In this document: in pieces, positions 1-8,008 of the stretch
How the letters are laid out: each line of letters starts with the position of its first letter
Numbering within the stretch: the stretch's first letter is position 1
Source: an uncultured Bacilli bacterium
GTDB taxonomy: Bacteria; Bacillota_I; Bacilli_A; RF39; UBA660
Length of the DNA: 16,351 bases
Assembly: GCA_947591565.1 (NCBI GenBank)
Contig: CANQDH010000009.1
Location: forward strand, 1-16,351
Reading direction: 5' to 3'
The notes under the pieces: model-generated
Told to the model about the DNA's origin: nothing
Database searches by the model: none
What the model saw: the letters and a program-made list of their open reading frames with translations, nothing else
Position numbers and translations under genes: made by a program

Positions 1-31
1 TTTTTTTAGATTATAAAAAAATGTATACAAG

Positions 32-61
32 TTGACAATAATTTACATTAAGAAATATAGA
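32..61 (+). promoter_or_regulatory. Putative promoter of the transglutaminase-like gene
   Basis: A perfect TTGACA -35 box lies at 32-37. A weaker -10 candidate, TATAGA, sits at 56-61 with an 18-base spacer. TATGCT at 71-76 is another possible -10 but is too far from this -35. The ribosome binding site AAAGGTAGGTG (96-105) follows before the ATG at 108. Confidence 0.5.
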
Positions 62-107
62 TATATTGCTTATGCTTTAAAAAATATATAAAATAAAGGT
101 AGGTGAA

Positions 108-1421
108 ATGATGAAAGAGATAGTTATTAATAAACCATTTAATGAAAAAATGAAAATTAAATTTGAAAAAGTCAAAGAAAAAATTAAACAAGACATACAA
201 AAAGACAAAATGATAAAAAAATTACTTAAAGAAAAAAAGTACGAAGAAATTTATAAAGTATATGGTAAAGATGTTTATGTCGCAACCGTCCCTGAAAAAT
301 ATTTAAAAAAAAGTATTAAAGAATATTTAAAAGAGGGAAGATTTGAAGACATATATAATAAATTTGGAAGTACTTATTACAATAGATACCTACCTAAAAT
401 GGAATCTATAGATAAATATATGGAATTAAATAAAAAAAAGATAGGTACAAAATCTTTTCTTTATCAAGTAAGGAAAAAAATCTTATCTATCGTAACATCA
501 GGTATCTTATTATTAGAAGGGGCTCCAGCTGTTTTAATTCCTGCCTTATCATCATTAACATTAAATGATAATGCAAGACAATATTCTGAAGAAATAAGCT
601 TATATAATTCTAAAATAAATGAATATGCAAATAATATTCGAAAATTAAATTTGAACGATTTAGAAACAATTATGAAAGTTTTAGACGATATGTGGAGTGA
701 TATAAAAGGATACGGTTCACCTGAAAAAGATATTTTTGGGTATGGACGACTAGATTTTTTGGAATCAGGTAGCATAGGTGTATGTCGTAATATGGCTGAT
801 GATTTTACGGCTAAAATGAATGCTATTAATCCAAATTACAATGCTAGAAATTTAATTGTCAATATTAATGGTTCATTTCCATATCATTTAGCAAACATAA
901 ATAGAAATTTTGTCGAGCAAAATGAAAATCCACAAGAAGAAAATAATGAAAATAAAAATGAAGAAAATAACAACAATAATGAACAAATTGATTATTTACA
1001 GCAGTTTAAAACTGATATGCTTGGAAATCATATGGTATCTTTGATAGATATTCCAAGTGATGGTATAACTTTAATGGTTGATGCTACTAATCCATCTATT
1101 GGTATTTTTAAAGATGGTTCTATATATACCTTTGCAACTGAAGATGGCAAAGGGTTAACTATACCTGCATTAAGGCAATATACGCAAGGAACAGTTGAAT
1201 CAATAAAATATGAAGGTGCTGTCATTATGAGTCATTTTCAAAATAATAAAGATATAGAACTTTTAAGGCAAAAATGGGGCGTAGTTGCTCAAAATAAAGC
1301 CTTAGATAAGGTTAGGAGTCAAAATACACAAAATGCATCTTTAGGCCAAAATAGTTCTAATATAAGTTATGAAAAAACATATTATAATGATGAAAACGAA
1401 TTATCATCAAAAGTAAGATAG
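108..1421 (+). CDS. Transglutaminase-like (papain-fold) protein, putative membrane-associated cysteine peptidase or transferase
   Basis: A 437-residue protein. The C-terminal half has the residues expected of a transglutaminase-like domain in the right order: Cys226 in GVCRNMADDF, His308 in GNHMVSL, and Asp325 in LMVDATNP. This suggests an active thiol enzyme, either a peptidase or an amide-crosslinking or hydrolysing enzyme; the substrate is unknown. An Asn/Glu-rich linker (about 272-292) interrupts the domain between Cys and His. Residues 1-120 are Lys-rich and hold an imperfect tandem repeat (about 39-62 and 73-96, period 34, core LKE-x-x-[YF]-E-x-I-Y-x-x-[YF]-G). Residues 125-150 are hydrophobic and may form a membrane segment, but there is no typical N-terminal signal peptide. 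Two adjacent ATGs (108 and 111) follow an AGGTG site, and either could start the protein. A small unknown gene follows 14 bases downstream. The domain call is fairly sure; the biological role is not known. Confidence 0.72.
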   Translation: MMKEIVINKPFNEKMKIKFEKVKEKIKQDIQKDKMIKKLLKEKKYEEIYKVYGKDVYVATVPEKYLKKSIKEYLKEGRFEDIYNKFGSTYYNRYLPKMESIDKYMELNKKKIGTKSFLYQVRKKILSIVTSGILLLEGAPAVLIPALSSLTLNDNARQYSEEISLYNSKINEYANNIRKLNLNDLETIMKVLDDMWSDIKGYGSPEKDIFGYGRLDFLESGSIGVCRNMADDFTAKMNAINPNYNARNLIVNINGSFPYHLANINRNFVEQNENPQEENNENKNEENNNNNEQIDYLQQFKTDMLGNHMVSLIDIPSDGITLMVDATNPSIGIFKDGSIYTFATEDGKGLTIPALRQYTQGTVESIKYEGAVIMSHFQNNKDIELLRQKWGVVAQNKALDKVRSQNTQNASLGQNSSNISYEKTYYNDENELSSKVR

Positions 1422-1435
1422 AAAGAAAATTTAAA

Positions 1436-1693
1436 ATGGATGAATATATAAAAGAAATAGGAAAAACAATTAATTTTGATAATAATTTAATAAAGGTAAA
1501 TAATAATTTATATCTTACTAAAAAAGAAATAGACATTTTAACAAAATATTTTATTCCATATCAAACATGTCATAATTATCATATTTTATTATATTTAATT
1601 GATGAATATTTAAATAATGAATATATAGAAGAATTAGAACAAATATCACTAGATATATCTGAAAGATCATATTATCAAAACACTAATAAATAA
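1436..1693 (+). CDS. Small hypothetical protein
   Basis: An 85-residue acidic protein rich in Asn, Ile, Tyr and Glu, starting 14 bases after the transglutaminase-like gene and therefore probably cotranscribed with it. The ribosome binding site is weak (AGAAAG at about 1421-1426). No family is recognised, and there is no signal peptide or membrane segment. The only two-cysteine motif is absent: a single Cys occurs in a YQTCHNYH stretch. The predicted fold is helical after residue 28. The stop codon lies inside the loop of the following terminator, which supports this being the real last gene of the transcript. A functional partnership with the upstream enzyme is possible but is only inferred from adjacency. 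Confidence 0.55.
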   Translation: MDEYIKEIGKTINFDNNLIKVNNNLYLTKKEIDILTKYFIPYQTCHNYHILLYLIDEYLNNEYIEELEQISLDISERSYYQNTNK

Positions 1694-1710
1694 AAAATTA
1701 GTGTTTTTTT
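1677..1710 (+). terminator. Intrinsic terminator after the small gene
   Basis: An 11-base inverted repeat, AAAACACTAAT (1677-1687) and ATTAGTGTTTT (1697-1707), with a 9-base loop and a T run to 1710. The TAA stop at 1691-1693 sits in the loop. Confidence 0.85.
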
Positions 1711-1757
1711 AAAAGATTTTTCTTATTTTAAGGGTATTTATATATTAGGTGGTTCTT

Positions 1758-3782
1758 TTGAAAAAAACATATTTGACTAATAAATATATTTCAATAAAAG
1801 AAATAGACGAATTAACAAATAAATATAAAAAAGTGTTAGGTAAAACCTTTAAAAATATTATTACCTTAAAATATTTTCTTTTTAAGTATAAGTATCACTA
1901 TTTAAAAAGAAAAATGATAAAACAAAATAATCATTTTATAGCAAATGAAATGAAAAACACAACTATTTTAAATAATATTAATGGTTATAGTTTAGATCAC
2001 GAACAAAAAAGGGCTGTCATTACCGATGAAGATAGTTATCTAATCGTAGCGGGTGCTGGTTCTGGTAAAACCTTAACCATGATTGGCAAAATTAAATATC
2101 TAATAGAACGTTTAAAAGTAAATCCCGAACATATTCTTTGCATTTCTTTTACTAATTTTACAACCGAATCTTTTAAAAAAGCTTTACAAAAACAAAATAT
2201 TAGAAATGTAGATGTCTTTACTTTTCATAAATTAAGTCTTGAAATAATCAAGCAAAATAAAAAAATAATTCACATAGCGCCTACTAATTTATTAGATTGT
2301 CTTATTAAAAATTTTTGGAAAAATGATTTATTAAAAGACTTTACATTATTAAAAAACTTTATAGAAAATTATGTTATTAATAGTAGTGTCAATCTAAATA
2401 ACCTTTGTATATATGATGAAGAAGAAATAATTATTTCCAATTTTTTATTTTTTTGTAAAGTAAAATATAGTTATAAATGTATTGGATATTATAAAAAGGC
2501 CCATTTTGCTTTTTATCTTGAAGATTATAATATATACATAAAACATTTTAACTTAGAAAAAGACTCTTTAGATGATATCGAAAATATTAAAGAACTTCTT
2601 CATTTTACAGTATTAGAAACCTATTCACAAATGTTTACAGAAAATACCATTTTTGATATTATAAAACAATTTTTAGATGCAAATAATGTCGTAATTAAGA
2701 ACCCTGATTATCAAAAAATTTATGAAATATTTTGCTACAAAGGTAACAAAATAGAAAATTTATCCAAAACCATCTTAACTTTTATTAATATGTTTAAATC
2801 TGGAAATTATCCTTTCTCAAAATTTGACGAAATCGAAAAACAATTGATGAAAAATAAAACAAACCAAAAATATCTGATTATTTTAGAAATAATTAAAAGA
2901 ATTTATATTTTATATCAAACATCTTTAAATCAAAATCATGAATTAGATTTTAATGATATGATTAATTTAGCGACCACCATAATAAATAATAATGAAGTTA
3001 TTTTAAAATATAAATATATCATTATTGATGAATTTCAAGATACATCATATAGTAGATATAAATTAATTAAGACTATCAAACAGCAAAAGGAATGCAAATT
3101 AGTAGCTGTAGGTGATGACTTTCAATCAATCTACCGGTTTACAGGTTGTGATGTAAATATGTTCATCAATTTTACCACCTTTTTTCCTTTTTCTAAAATC
3201 TTATACCTTACCAATACTTACCGAAATAGTATGGAATTAATCACTGTAGCAGGTTCCTTTATTATGAAAAACAAAGCCCAAATTCAAAAAAAATTAACAT
3301 CTAAAAAAAGTAATCCCAAACCTATCAAAATATATTTTTATAAAGATAAGCAAGAAATTACGTCTTTATTTAAACAAATTAAAGAAGAAAATGTTTTTGT
3401 TTTAGGAAGAAACAATAGTGATATTAATTTCTTTCAAAATACTTCCTTTATGATTCAAGATGACAACATTATTTACGAAAATAAAAAAATTAAATTTATG
3501 TCAGTTCATAAATCAAAAGGTTTAGAAAGTGATGCGGTTGTAATTGTTAACTTAGAAGATAAAACATTAGGTTTTCCCAGTAAATGTGAAGATGATATTT
3601 TAATTTCTTATTTAAATAATTATAAAGTTTATTATCCTTATGATGAAGAAAGACGTCTTTTTTATGTTGCGCTAACAAGAACGAAAAATAATGTATATCT
3701 TTTTGTACCATGTAAAAATAAATCTTTATTTGTTGAAGAAATTTTAAAAGAACATAAAAATTTTATCGAATTTATAAATTAA
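1758..3782 (+). CDS. Superfamily 1 DNA helicase, UvrD/Rep type, closest to helicase IV
   Basis: An ATP-dependent DNA translocase or helicase of about 674 residues. All core motifs are visible: Walker A AGAGSGKT (about 98-105), motif II IIDEFQDTS (about 422-430), motif III VGDDFQSIYRFTG (about 451-463), motif IV-like TNTYRNS, motif V SVHKSKGLESD and motif VI EERRLFYVALTRT. The GDDFQSIYR form and the C-terminal FVEEIL match helicase IV proteins (E. coli HelD) better than PcrA. An insertion between the ATPase halves (about 248-310, including YNIYIKHFN and LETYSQMFTE) also resembles that family. TTG at 1758 is preferred as start because AGGTG (1747-1751) lies six bases upstream. A GTG at 1749 would overlap that site and has only a distant AAGGG in front. 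The role is probably DNA repair or recombination, but the in vivo role of helicase IV-type proteins is poorly defined. Confidence 0.88.
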   Translation: MKKTYLTNKYISIKEIDELTNKYKKVLGKTFKNIITLKYFLFKYKYHYLKRKMIKQNNHFIANEMKNTTILNNINGYSLDHEQKRAVITDEDSYLIVAGAGSGKTLTMIGKIKYLIERLKVNPEHILCISFTNFTTESFKKALQKQNIRNVDVFTFHKLSLEIIKQNKKIIHIAPTNLLDCLIKNFWKNDLLKDFTLLKNFIENYVINSSVNLNNLCIYDEEEIIISNFLFFCKVKYSYKCIGYYKKAHFAFYLEDYNIYIKHFNLEKDSLDDIENIKELLHFTVLETYSQMFTENTIFDIIKQFLDANNVVIKNPDYQKIYEIFCYKGNKIENLSKTILTFINMFKSGNYPFSKFDEIEKQLMKNKTNQKYLIILEIIKRIYILYQTSLNQNHELDFNDMINLATTIINNNEVILKYKYIIIDEFQDTSYSRYKLIKTIKQQKECKLVAVGDDFQSIYRFTGCDVNMFINFTTFFPFSKILYLTNTYRNSMELITVAGSFIMKNKAQIQKKLTSKKSNPKPIKIYFYKDKQEITSLFKQIKEENVFVLGRNNSDINFFQNTSFMIQDDNIIYENKKIKFMSVHKSKGLESDAVVIVNLEDKTLGFPSKCEDDILISYLNNYKVYYPYDEERRLFYVALTRTKNNVYLFVPCKNKSLFVEEILKEHKNFIEFIN

Positions 3783-3830
3783 ATATTGTTTTTCATAATT
3801 AACTCCTTTATAATTATTTCGAGGGATATT

Positions 3831-4559
3831 ATGGAAGATAGAAAAAAAGTATTAATTACAGGATCATCGAGAGGTCTTGGAAAAGAAACGGCTAAGTTAT
3901 TTGCATCTTTAAATTATGATGTTGTTATTAATTATTACAAAAGTGAGCAAGGAGCCATTCAGTTAAAACAAGAATTAGAGCAAAAAAATCATGTAAATGT
4001 TTTAGCCCTTAAGGCTGATATTTCAAGTGAAGAAGATGTTAAAAACATGATGAATATAGTTAAAGAAAAATTTGGACATCTTGATTGTTTAGTTAATAAT
4101 GCATCTATTTGTATGGATAATGATTTTAAGTTTAAAACAATCGATGAATTTACAAAAGTTCTTAAAACCAATCTAGTTGGAACATTTATCGTTAGTAAAT
4201 ATGCTTCTACTATTATGGAAAAGGGATGTATTATTAATGTATCAAGTACCGATGCCCTTGATACTTGTTACAAAGAAGAGATGGATTATGCATCTTCAAA
4301 AGCTGGTATTATCTCTTTAACGAAAACCTTTGCTAAAGCCTTAGCACCTAATATAAGAGTAAATGCTGTAGCACCAGGCTGGATAGATACGGATATGAAT
4401 AAACAAATGTCTAAAGAGTTTAAAAAGCAAGAAGAAGAAAAAATCCTCCTTAAAAGATTCGCGCGTCCTGAAGAAGTAGCCCGCGTTATTACCTTTTTAG
4501 CAAGCCAAGATGCAAGTTACATAAATGCTAGTGTCATTAGAGTAGATGGAGGTTATTAA
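3831..4559 (+). CDS. Short-chain dehydrogenase/reductase (FabG-like; candidate EF-P 5-aminopentanone reductase)
   Basis: A 242-residue NAD(P)-dependent oxidoreductase of the classical SDR family. It shows the cofactor motif TGSSRGLG (10-17), NNAS (89-92), the structural Asn114, Ser138/139 in NVSS, and the Tyr153-x3-Lys157 pair in DYASSKAG. The PGWIDTDM segment and VDGGY C-terminus are standard. The start at 3831 is chosen because GAGGG (3821-3825) is five bases upstream; extending to an ATG at 3786 adds 15 residues without a ribosome binding site. It is coupled directly to the YnbB-like gene, whose GGAGG site lies inside the last codons of this gene. FabG of fatty acid synthesis usually sits among fab genes, which are absent here. 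With YnbB next door, a reductase for EF-P lysine modification (YmfI-like) is plausible. Family certain, substrate inferred. Confidence 0.85.
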   Translation: MEDRKKVLITGSSRGLGKETAKLFASLNYDVVINYYKSEQGAIQLKQELEQKNHVNVLALKADISSEEDVKNMMNIVKEKFGHLDCLVNNASICMDNDFKFKTIDEFTKVLKTNLVGTFIVSKYASTIMEKGCIINVSSTDALDTCYKEEMDYASSKAGIISLTKTFAKALAPNIRVNAVAPGWIDTDMNKQMSKEFKKQEEEKILLKRFARPEEVARVITFLASQDASYINASVIRVDGGY

Positions 4560-5795
4560 ATGAAAATAAGTGAAAAAATTATTAATCTTTCTAAAGAATG
4601 TGAACAGGAATTAAAAGATGAATTTCATAAAATAGATAGATTATGTACTTATCATAGTGCTAAAGTATTAAATGCTTTCCAAAAAAACAAAGTAAGTGAA
4701 GCCCATTTTAATTCAACGACAGGATATGGTTATGGAGATATTGGTAGAGAAGTTATCGAACGTCTTTTTTCGGATGTCTTAGGTGCTGAAGATAGTCTTG
4801 TAAGAAGTCAGTTTATTTCAGGAAGTCATGCTTTAAACGTTGCTTTATTTGCGCTTTTAAGACCAAATGATACCTTACTTAGTATCACAGGTAAGCCTTA
4901 TGATACATTAGAAGAAGTAATTGGTATTAAAGATAATCCAAGTTCTCTTAAAAGCTATAATATTGGTTATGAACAAATAGATCTTGCCCATGATGATTTT
5001 GATTATGAAAAAATTAAAGAAATCCTTCTTACGAAAAAAATAAAACTTATCGAGATTCAAAGATCCAAAGGTTATTCAACGAGGAAAAGTATAGGTATTG
5101 CGAAACTTGAAAAAGTTATTTCCTTTATTAAAAGTCTTGACCCTGATGTCATCATCATGATTGATAATTGTTACTGTGAATTTGTTGAACAAAAGTCGCC
5201 TTTAGAAGTTGGTGCTGATATCATAGTTGGTTCTTTAATTAAAAATTTAGGTGGTGGTATAGCCCCAAATGGCGCTTATATTGCTGGAAAAAAAGAACTT
5301 GTTCATCTGGCTGCTGAACGCTTAACGCTTCCCGGTGAAGGAAAAGAAGTAGGACCAACATTAGGTATCAATAAAAGTATTTTACAAGGCCTTTTCTTTG
5401 CTCCAAGTGTCGTTGCTAGTAGTTTAAAAACAGCCCTTTTTGCGAGTCTTTTATTAGAAAAAATGGGATATAAAGTTGAACCTAGATATAATGATGAAAG
5501 ATGTGATATTGTTCAAAATATTGAATTTGGAAACCCTGACGATTTAATTGCTTTTTGTAAAGGAATCCAAGAAGGATCACCCATTGATTCCTTTGCAACA
5601 CCAGAACCATGGGATATGCCGGGCTATGAAGATAAAGTTATAATGGCAGCAGGAGCTTTCACGATGGGTTCATCGATTGAACTATCTTGTGATGGTCCTA
5701 TAAGAAAACCTTATGTAGCGTATCTTCAAGGTGGCTTAACATATGACTATGGTCGTTTAGGTGTTATGATTGCCGCATCGAGATTAGAAAAATAA
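4560..5795 (+). CDS. ynbB: YnbB-type PLP-dependent enzyme (methionine gamma-lyase family, 'aluminium resistance' protein)
   Basis: A 411-residue protein matching the YnbB family of fold-type I PLP enzymes, close to its usual length. Recognisable features are the N-terminal GYGYGDIGRE segment (55-64), SGSHALN (87-93) for cofactor phosphate contacts, Asp202 in MIDNCYCEF as the residue expected to pair with the pyridine nitrogen, and the Schiff-base lysine Lys228 in GSLIKNLGGG. The ATG directly follows the stop of the upstream dehydrogenase, with GGAGG at 4548-4552. The downstream pseudouridine synthase starts inside this gene's stop codon region (TAATG), so the three are translationally linked. 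Databases name the family 'aluminium resistance protein' or 'methionine gamma-lyase family', but its reaction is not firmly established. In Bacillus subtilis I recall it being implicated in the 5-aminopentanol modification of EF-P; that should be verified. Confidence 0.9.
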   Translation: MKISEKIINLSKECEQELKDEFHKIDRLCTYHSAKVLNAFQKNKVSEAHFNSTTGYGYGDIGREVIERLFSDVLGAEDSLVRSQFISGSHALNVALFALLRPNDTLLSITGKPYDTLEEVIGIKDNPSSLKSYNIGYEQIDLAHDDFDYEKIKEILLTKKIKLIEIQRSKGYSTRKSIGIAKLEKVISFIKSLDPDVIIMIDNCYCEFVEQKSPLEVGADIIVGSLIKNLGGGIAPNGAYIAGKKELVHLAAERLTLPGEGKEVGPTLGINKSILQGLFFAPSVVASSLKTALFASLLLEKMGYKVEPRYNDERCDIVQNIEFGNPDDLIAFCKGIQEGSPIDSFATPEPWDMPGYEDKVIMAAGAFTMGSSIELSCDGPIRKPYVAYLQGGLTYDYGRLGVMIAASRLEK

Positions 5796-6607
5796 TGAAA
5801 TTAATTGTCAAAGATAGTATCACCTTACTTGCATTTTTATATCAAAATCTTAGTGGTTCTAAAAATAATATTAAATCTCTTCTCAAAAATGGTGTTTTTG
5901 TTAATAATAAGAAAATATCTAAGTATGATTATTTGTTAAAAAAGGGCGATGTCATCAATATTTTTAAAGTTGTAAACGATTTAGATATTATATATGAGGA
6001 TAAAGAATTAATTGTTGTAAATAAACCTAGCGGACTTTTAAGCATAGGTACACAAAAAGAAAAAGAAAAGACTTTATATCATTTTGTCCTTAATTATTTA
6101 AAAAAGAAAAATCAAAAAGTGTTTATTGTTCATAGACTTGATAAAGATACATCAGGAGTCATGGTTTTTGCTAAAAGTGAAAAACTAAAATTACTGTTAC
6201 AAAACAACTGGAATAATTTAGTAAAGGTTCGTGAATATAAGGCTATTGTTAAAGGAAATGTACCATCAGAAGGATTATTTAAATCATATCTTGAAGAAAA
6301 TAAAAATCATCAAGTTTATGTTAGTAATCATGGTAAACTAGCTATAACAAAGTTTCAAAAAATGCGTACAAATAAAGGAAAATCACTTGTAAACATCGAA
6401 ATCGAAACAGGAAGAAAAAATCAAATAAGGGTTCAATTTTCAAATGCCGGTTATCCTATAATTGGTGATCGTAAATATGGCATAAAAGCAAATAGACTTT
6501 ATTTACATGCATCAAAATTGGTTCTTATTAATCCTTTAAATAAAAAGCAAATGACTTTTGAAGCCATCTTGCCTGAAGAATTTCATAAATTAATAGGAGG
6601 TTGTTAA
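5795..6607 (+). CDS. RluA-family RNA pseudouridine synthase
   Basis: A 270-residue enzyme that isomerises uridine to pseudouridine in RNA, most likely ribosomal. An S4-like RNA-binding segment occupies about residues 10-60 (LLKNGVFVNNKKI and KKGDVI). The catalytic core carries the RluA signature HRLDKDTSG (113-121) with Asp116 as catalytic residue, followed by REYKAIVKG, and ETGRKNQIRVQF (204-215) in place of the commoner TGRTHQIRVH. A C-terminal YLHASKL helps define the family. At 270 residues it is somewhat shorter than typical RluD (about 300-325). The specific position modified cannot be told from sequence alone. Its ATG overlaps the TAA of the upstream ynbB gene by one base, which implies termination-reinitiation coupling. 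Confidence 0.9.
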   Translation: MKLIVKDSITLLAFLYQNLSGSKNNIKSLLKNGVFVNNKKISKYDYLLKKGDVINIFKVVNDLDIIYEDKELIVVNKPSGLLSIGTQKEKEKTLYHFVLNYLKKKNQKVFIVHRLDKDTSGVMVFAKSEKLKLLLQNNWNNLVKVREYKAIVKGNVPSEGLFKSYLEENKNHQVYVSNHGKLAITKFQKMRTNKGKSLVNIEIETGRKNQIRVQFSNAGYPIIGDRKYGIKANRLYLHASKLVLINPLNKKQMTFEAILPEEFHKLIGGC

Positions 6608-7321
6608 ATGGAATATAGTGAATTTTTATATCGTATAAGTGTAAGTTTTATTTTAAGTTTATTAATTGGTCTTGAAAGACAAATTAGAGGTAGAGCTATT
6701 GGACTTAGAACGAGTGTCCTTGTAAGTATTGGAACATTTATGTTTGTAAGCTTTTCTATTCAGTTAGTAACAACAGATGTTTCAAGAATTGCATCCCAGG
6801 TTGTATCTGGAATAGGTTTTTTAGGTGCTGGTGTTATTTTAAAAGATGGAACTAATATTAAAGGCTTAAATACAGCCGCTACTTTATGGTGTAATGCCGC
6901 TATTGGTGTCCTTTGTGCAGGAGGTTTAATTATTGAAGCCTGTATTGGTACATGTTTTATTCTTTTTTGTAACGTTGTTTTAAGGTATATTACCCAAAAA
7001 ATTCATCTTACGTCAAATAAAATAACGATATATGATGATTATGTTTTAAAGTTAAATATTGAAAGTGAAATTGCTGATAAAATAAAAGAAATGATTTTAG
7101 ATGTAACCGAAAATAATAGTATTCATTTAAATAATCTAGAAATAACAGATGTCGAATTAGGAAGAGTAAAGATAAGTGCCGGGTTTAAAGTTTTATTTAA
7201 GAAGAACTATATTATTGAAAAACTTATGAATAGTATTTCAAGTGAAAAAGGTGTTTTATCTTCTTCCCTTAAGAAAATCGACCAAGAAAAAGTTCAGATT
7301 TTAGATGATGATGTCATATAA
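6608..7321 (+). CDS. MgtC/SapB-family membrane protein
   Basis: A 237-residue membrane protein. Residues 1-130 form the MgtC-like domain of several transmembrane helices with the family signature pieces LIGLERQIRGRAIGLRTS (19-36), GIGFLGAGVILKDG (68-81) and GLNTAATLWCNAAIG (86-100). Residues about 131-237 form a soluble regulatory-type C-terminal domain as in longer MgtC homologues. MgtC proteins are linked to growth in low magnesium and, in pathogens, to survival in macrophages, possibly through control of the F1Fo ATPase; they are not proven Mg2+ transporters. AGGAGG at 6595-6600, inside the end of the upstream gene, gives a seven-base spacing to the ATG. It is the last gene of the 3831-7321 run and ends at a terminator shared with the convergent gene. 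No magnesium-sensing leader is seen here. Confidence 0.88.
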   Translation: MEYSEFLYRISVSFILSLLIGLERQIRGRAIGLRTSVLVSIGTFMFVSFSIQLVTTDVSRIASQVVSGIGFLGAGVILKDGTNIKGLNTAATLWCNAAIGVLCAGGLIIEACIGTCFILFCNVVLRYITQKIHLTSNKITIYDDYVLKLNIESEIADKIKEMILDVTENNSIHLNNLEITDVELGRVKISAGFKVLFKKNYIIEKLMNSISSEKGVLSSSLKKIDQEKVQILDDDVI

Positions 7322-7324
7322 TTA

Positions 7325-7356
7325 AAAATAAGTTCATATCACAATGAACTTATTTT
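7325..7356. terminator. Bidirectional terminator between convergent genes
   Basis: A perfect 13-base inverted repeat: 7325-7337 (AAAATAAGTTCAT) and 7344-7356, with a 6-base loop. A/T-rich ends on both sides allow use on both strands. The stop codon of the minus-strand DUF308 gene (7350-7352) lies within the stem. Confidence 0.82.
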
Positions 7357-7892
7357 ATTATATCGGGATTTTTATCTTTTGGAATAATGATATACTGAAT
7401 TATTTCAATTATGGAATATATGACTAAGACAAATCCTCCACCTTTAATAATAATGTTTTCAACAATAACCGTATATAAGCCACAAATAATCATAATAATA
7501 GAACCAATAAGAGGTATGTACCACTTATCTACTTTAAAATCCTTTAGTTTAAACGCTAAAATCAATTTAATAATGCCACTATATAAAAGCCATCCACCCA
7601 TAATAACTCTTATTATTAACGCAATGACACCAGAGCAAAACATTGTAATAACGCCTAAAATAATAAAGGCAATACCAAAACCTAAATTAGTATAATTATT
7701 AGGATTTTCATTTTTATGTTTTACATAAGAAAAGATTTTAGTAAGTCCTAAAAGAATAAAAATGGCACCTAGGATATAAGCAACGAACTTAATGATACTA
7801 TCAGGATTTGGAATCAAAATAATACCAAGAATTAAGAAAAGAATGGCTGATATTAAAGAAAAGGAATCTTTGTATGGTTGTATAATTTTCAT
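7350..7892 (-). CDS. DUF308 (HdeD-like) membrane protein
   Basis: A 180-residue, very hydrophobic protein with about six predicted transmembrane helices (approximately 11-27, 34-54, 68-85, 88-114, 125-145, 150-170). The pattern of short helix pairs with repeated LGxxFILLG-, FIILGV- and GGWLLYSGI-type segments fits the DUF308/HdeD family (E. coli HdeD is an acid-resistance membrane protein of unclear mechanism). The start is well supported by GGAGGTG (7903-7897 on the minus strand) four bases before the ATG, and by a strong promoter at 7917-7945. It is transcribed alone, divergent from bipA and convergent with mgtC. The function in this organism is unknown. Confidence 0.83.
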   Translation of the reverse strand: MKIIQPYKDSFSLISAILFLILGIILIPNPDSIIKFVAYILGAIFILLGLTKIFSYVKHKNENPNNYTNLGFGIAFIILGVITMFCSGVIALIIRVIMGGWLLYSGIIKLILAFKLKDFKVDKWYIPLIGSIIMIICGLYTVIVENIIIKGGGFVLVIYSIIEIIQYIIIPKDKNPDIIK

Positions 7893-7916
7893 AAAACACC
7901 TCCATTTATCTATATA

Positions 7917-7945
7917 ATTATATCATTTTCCCTCTATCTAATCAA
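7917..7945 (-). promoter_or_regulatory. Promoter of the DUF308 gene (minus strand)
   Basis: Read on the minus strand: TTGATT (7945-7940), a 17-base spacer, then TATAAT (7922-7917) preceded by TGA as an extended -10. It lies about 25 bases before the start codon. Confidence 0.75.
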
Positions 7946-7952
7946 TAAAATA

Positions 7953-7982
7953 TTTACAATGCCTGAAAAAGTGTGATATAAT
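7953..7982 (+). promoter_or_regulatory. Promoter of bipA
   Basis: TTTACA (7953-7958), an 18-base spacer, then TATAAT (7977-7982) preceded by TGA (extended -10). It runs back to back with the DUF308 promoter; the two -35 boxes are only 7 bases apart. The bipA start codon follows 26 bases later, with AAAGGGAA at 7993-8000. Confidence 0.78.
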
Positions 7983-8008
7983 ACATCAGTCAAAAGGGAA
8001 GTGTATGT

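Noticed and set aside
464..775. Minus-strand reading frames within the transglutaminase-like gene, and similar ones in bipA, lemA, DUF308 and the dehydrogenase
   Set aside because: They lie opposite or across well-supported genes, have no ribosome binding site and no recognisable protein features.
3795..3817. AT-rich inverted repeat between the helicase and dehydrogenase genes as a terminator
   Set aside because: Only seven A-T pairs and no T run; read-through from the helicase gene into the next operon cannot be excluded.
3786..3830. Upstream ATG for the short-chain dehydrogenase
   Set aside because: No ribosome binding site in front; the ATG at 3831 has GAGGG and begins just before the cofactor motif, as in the family.
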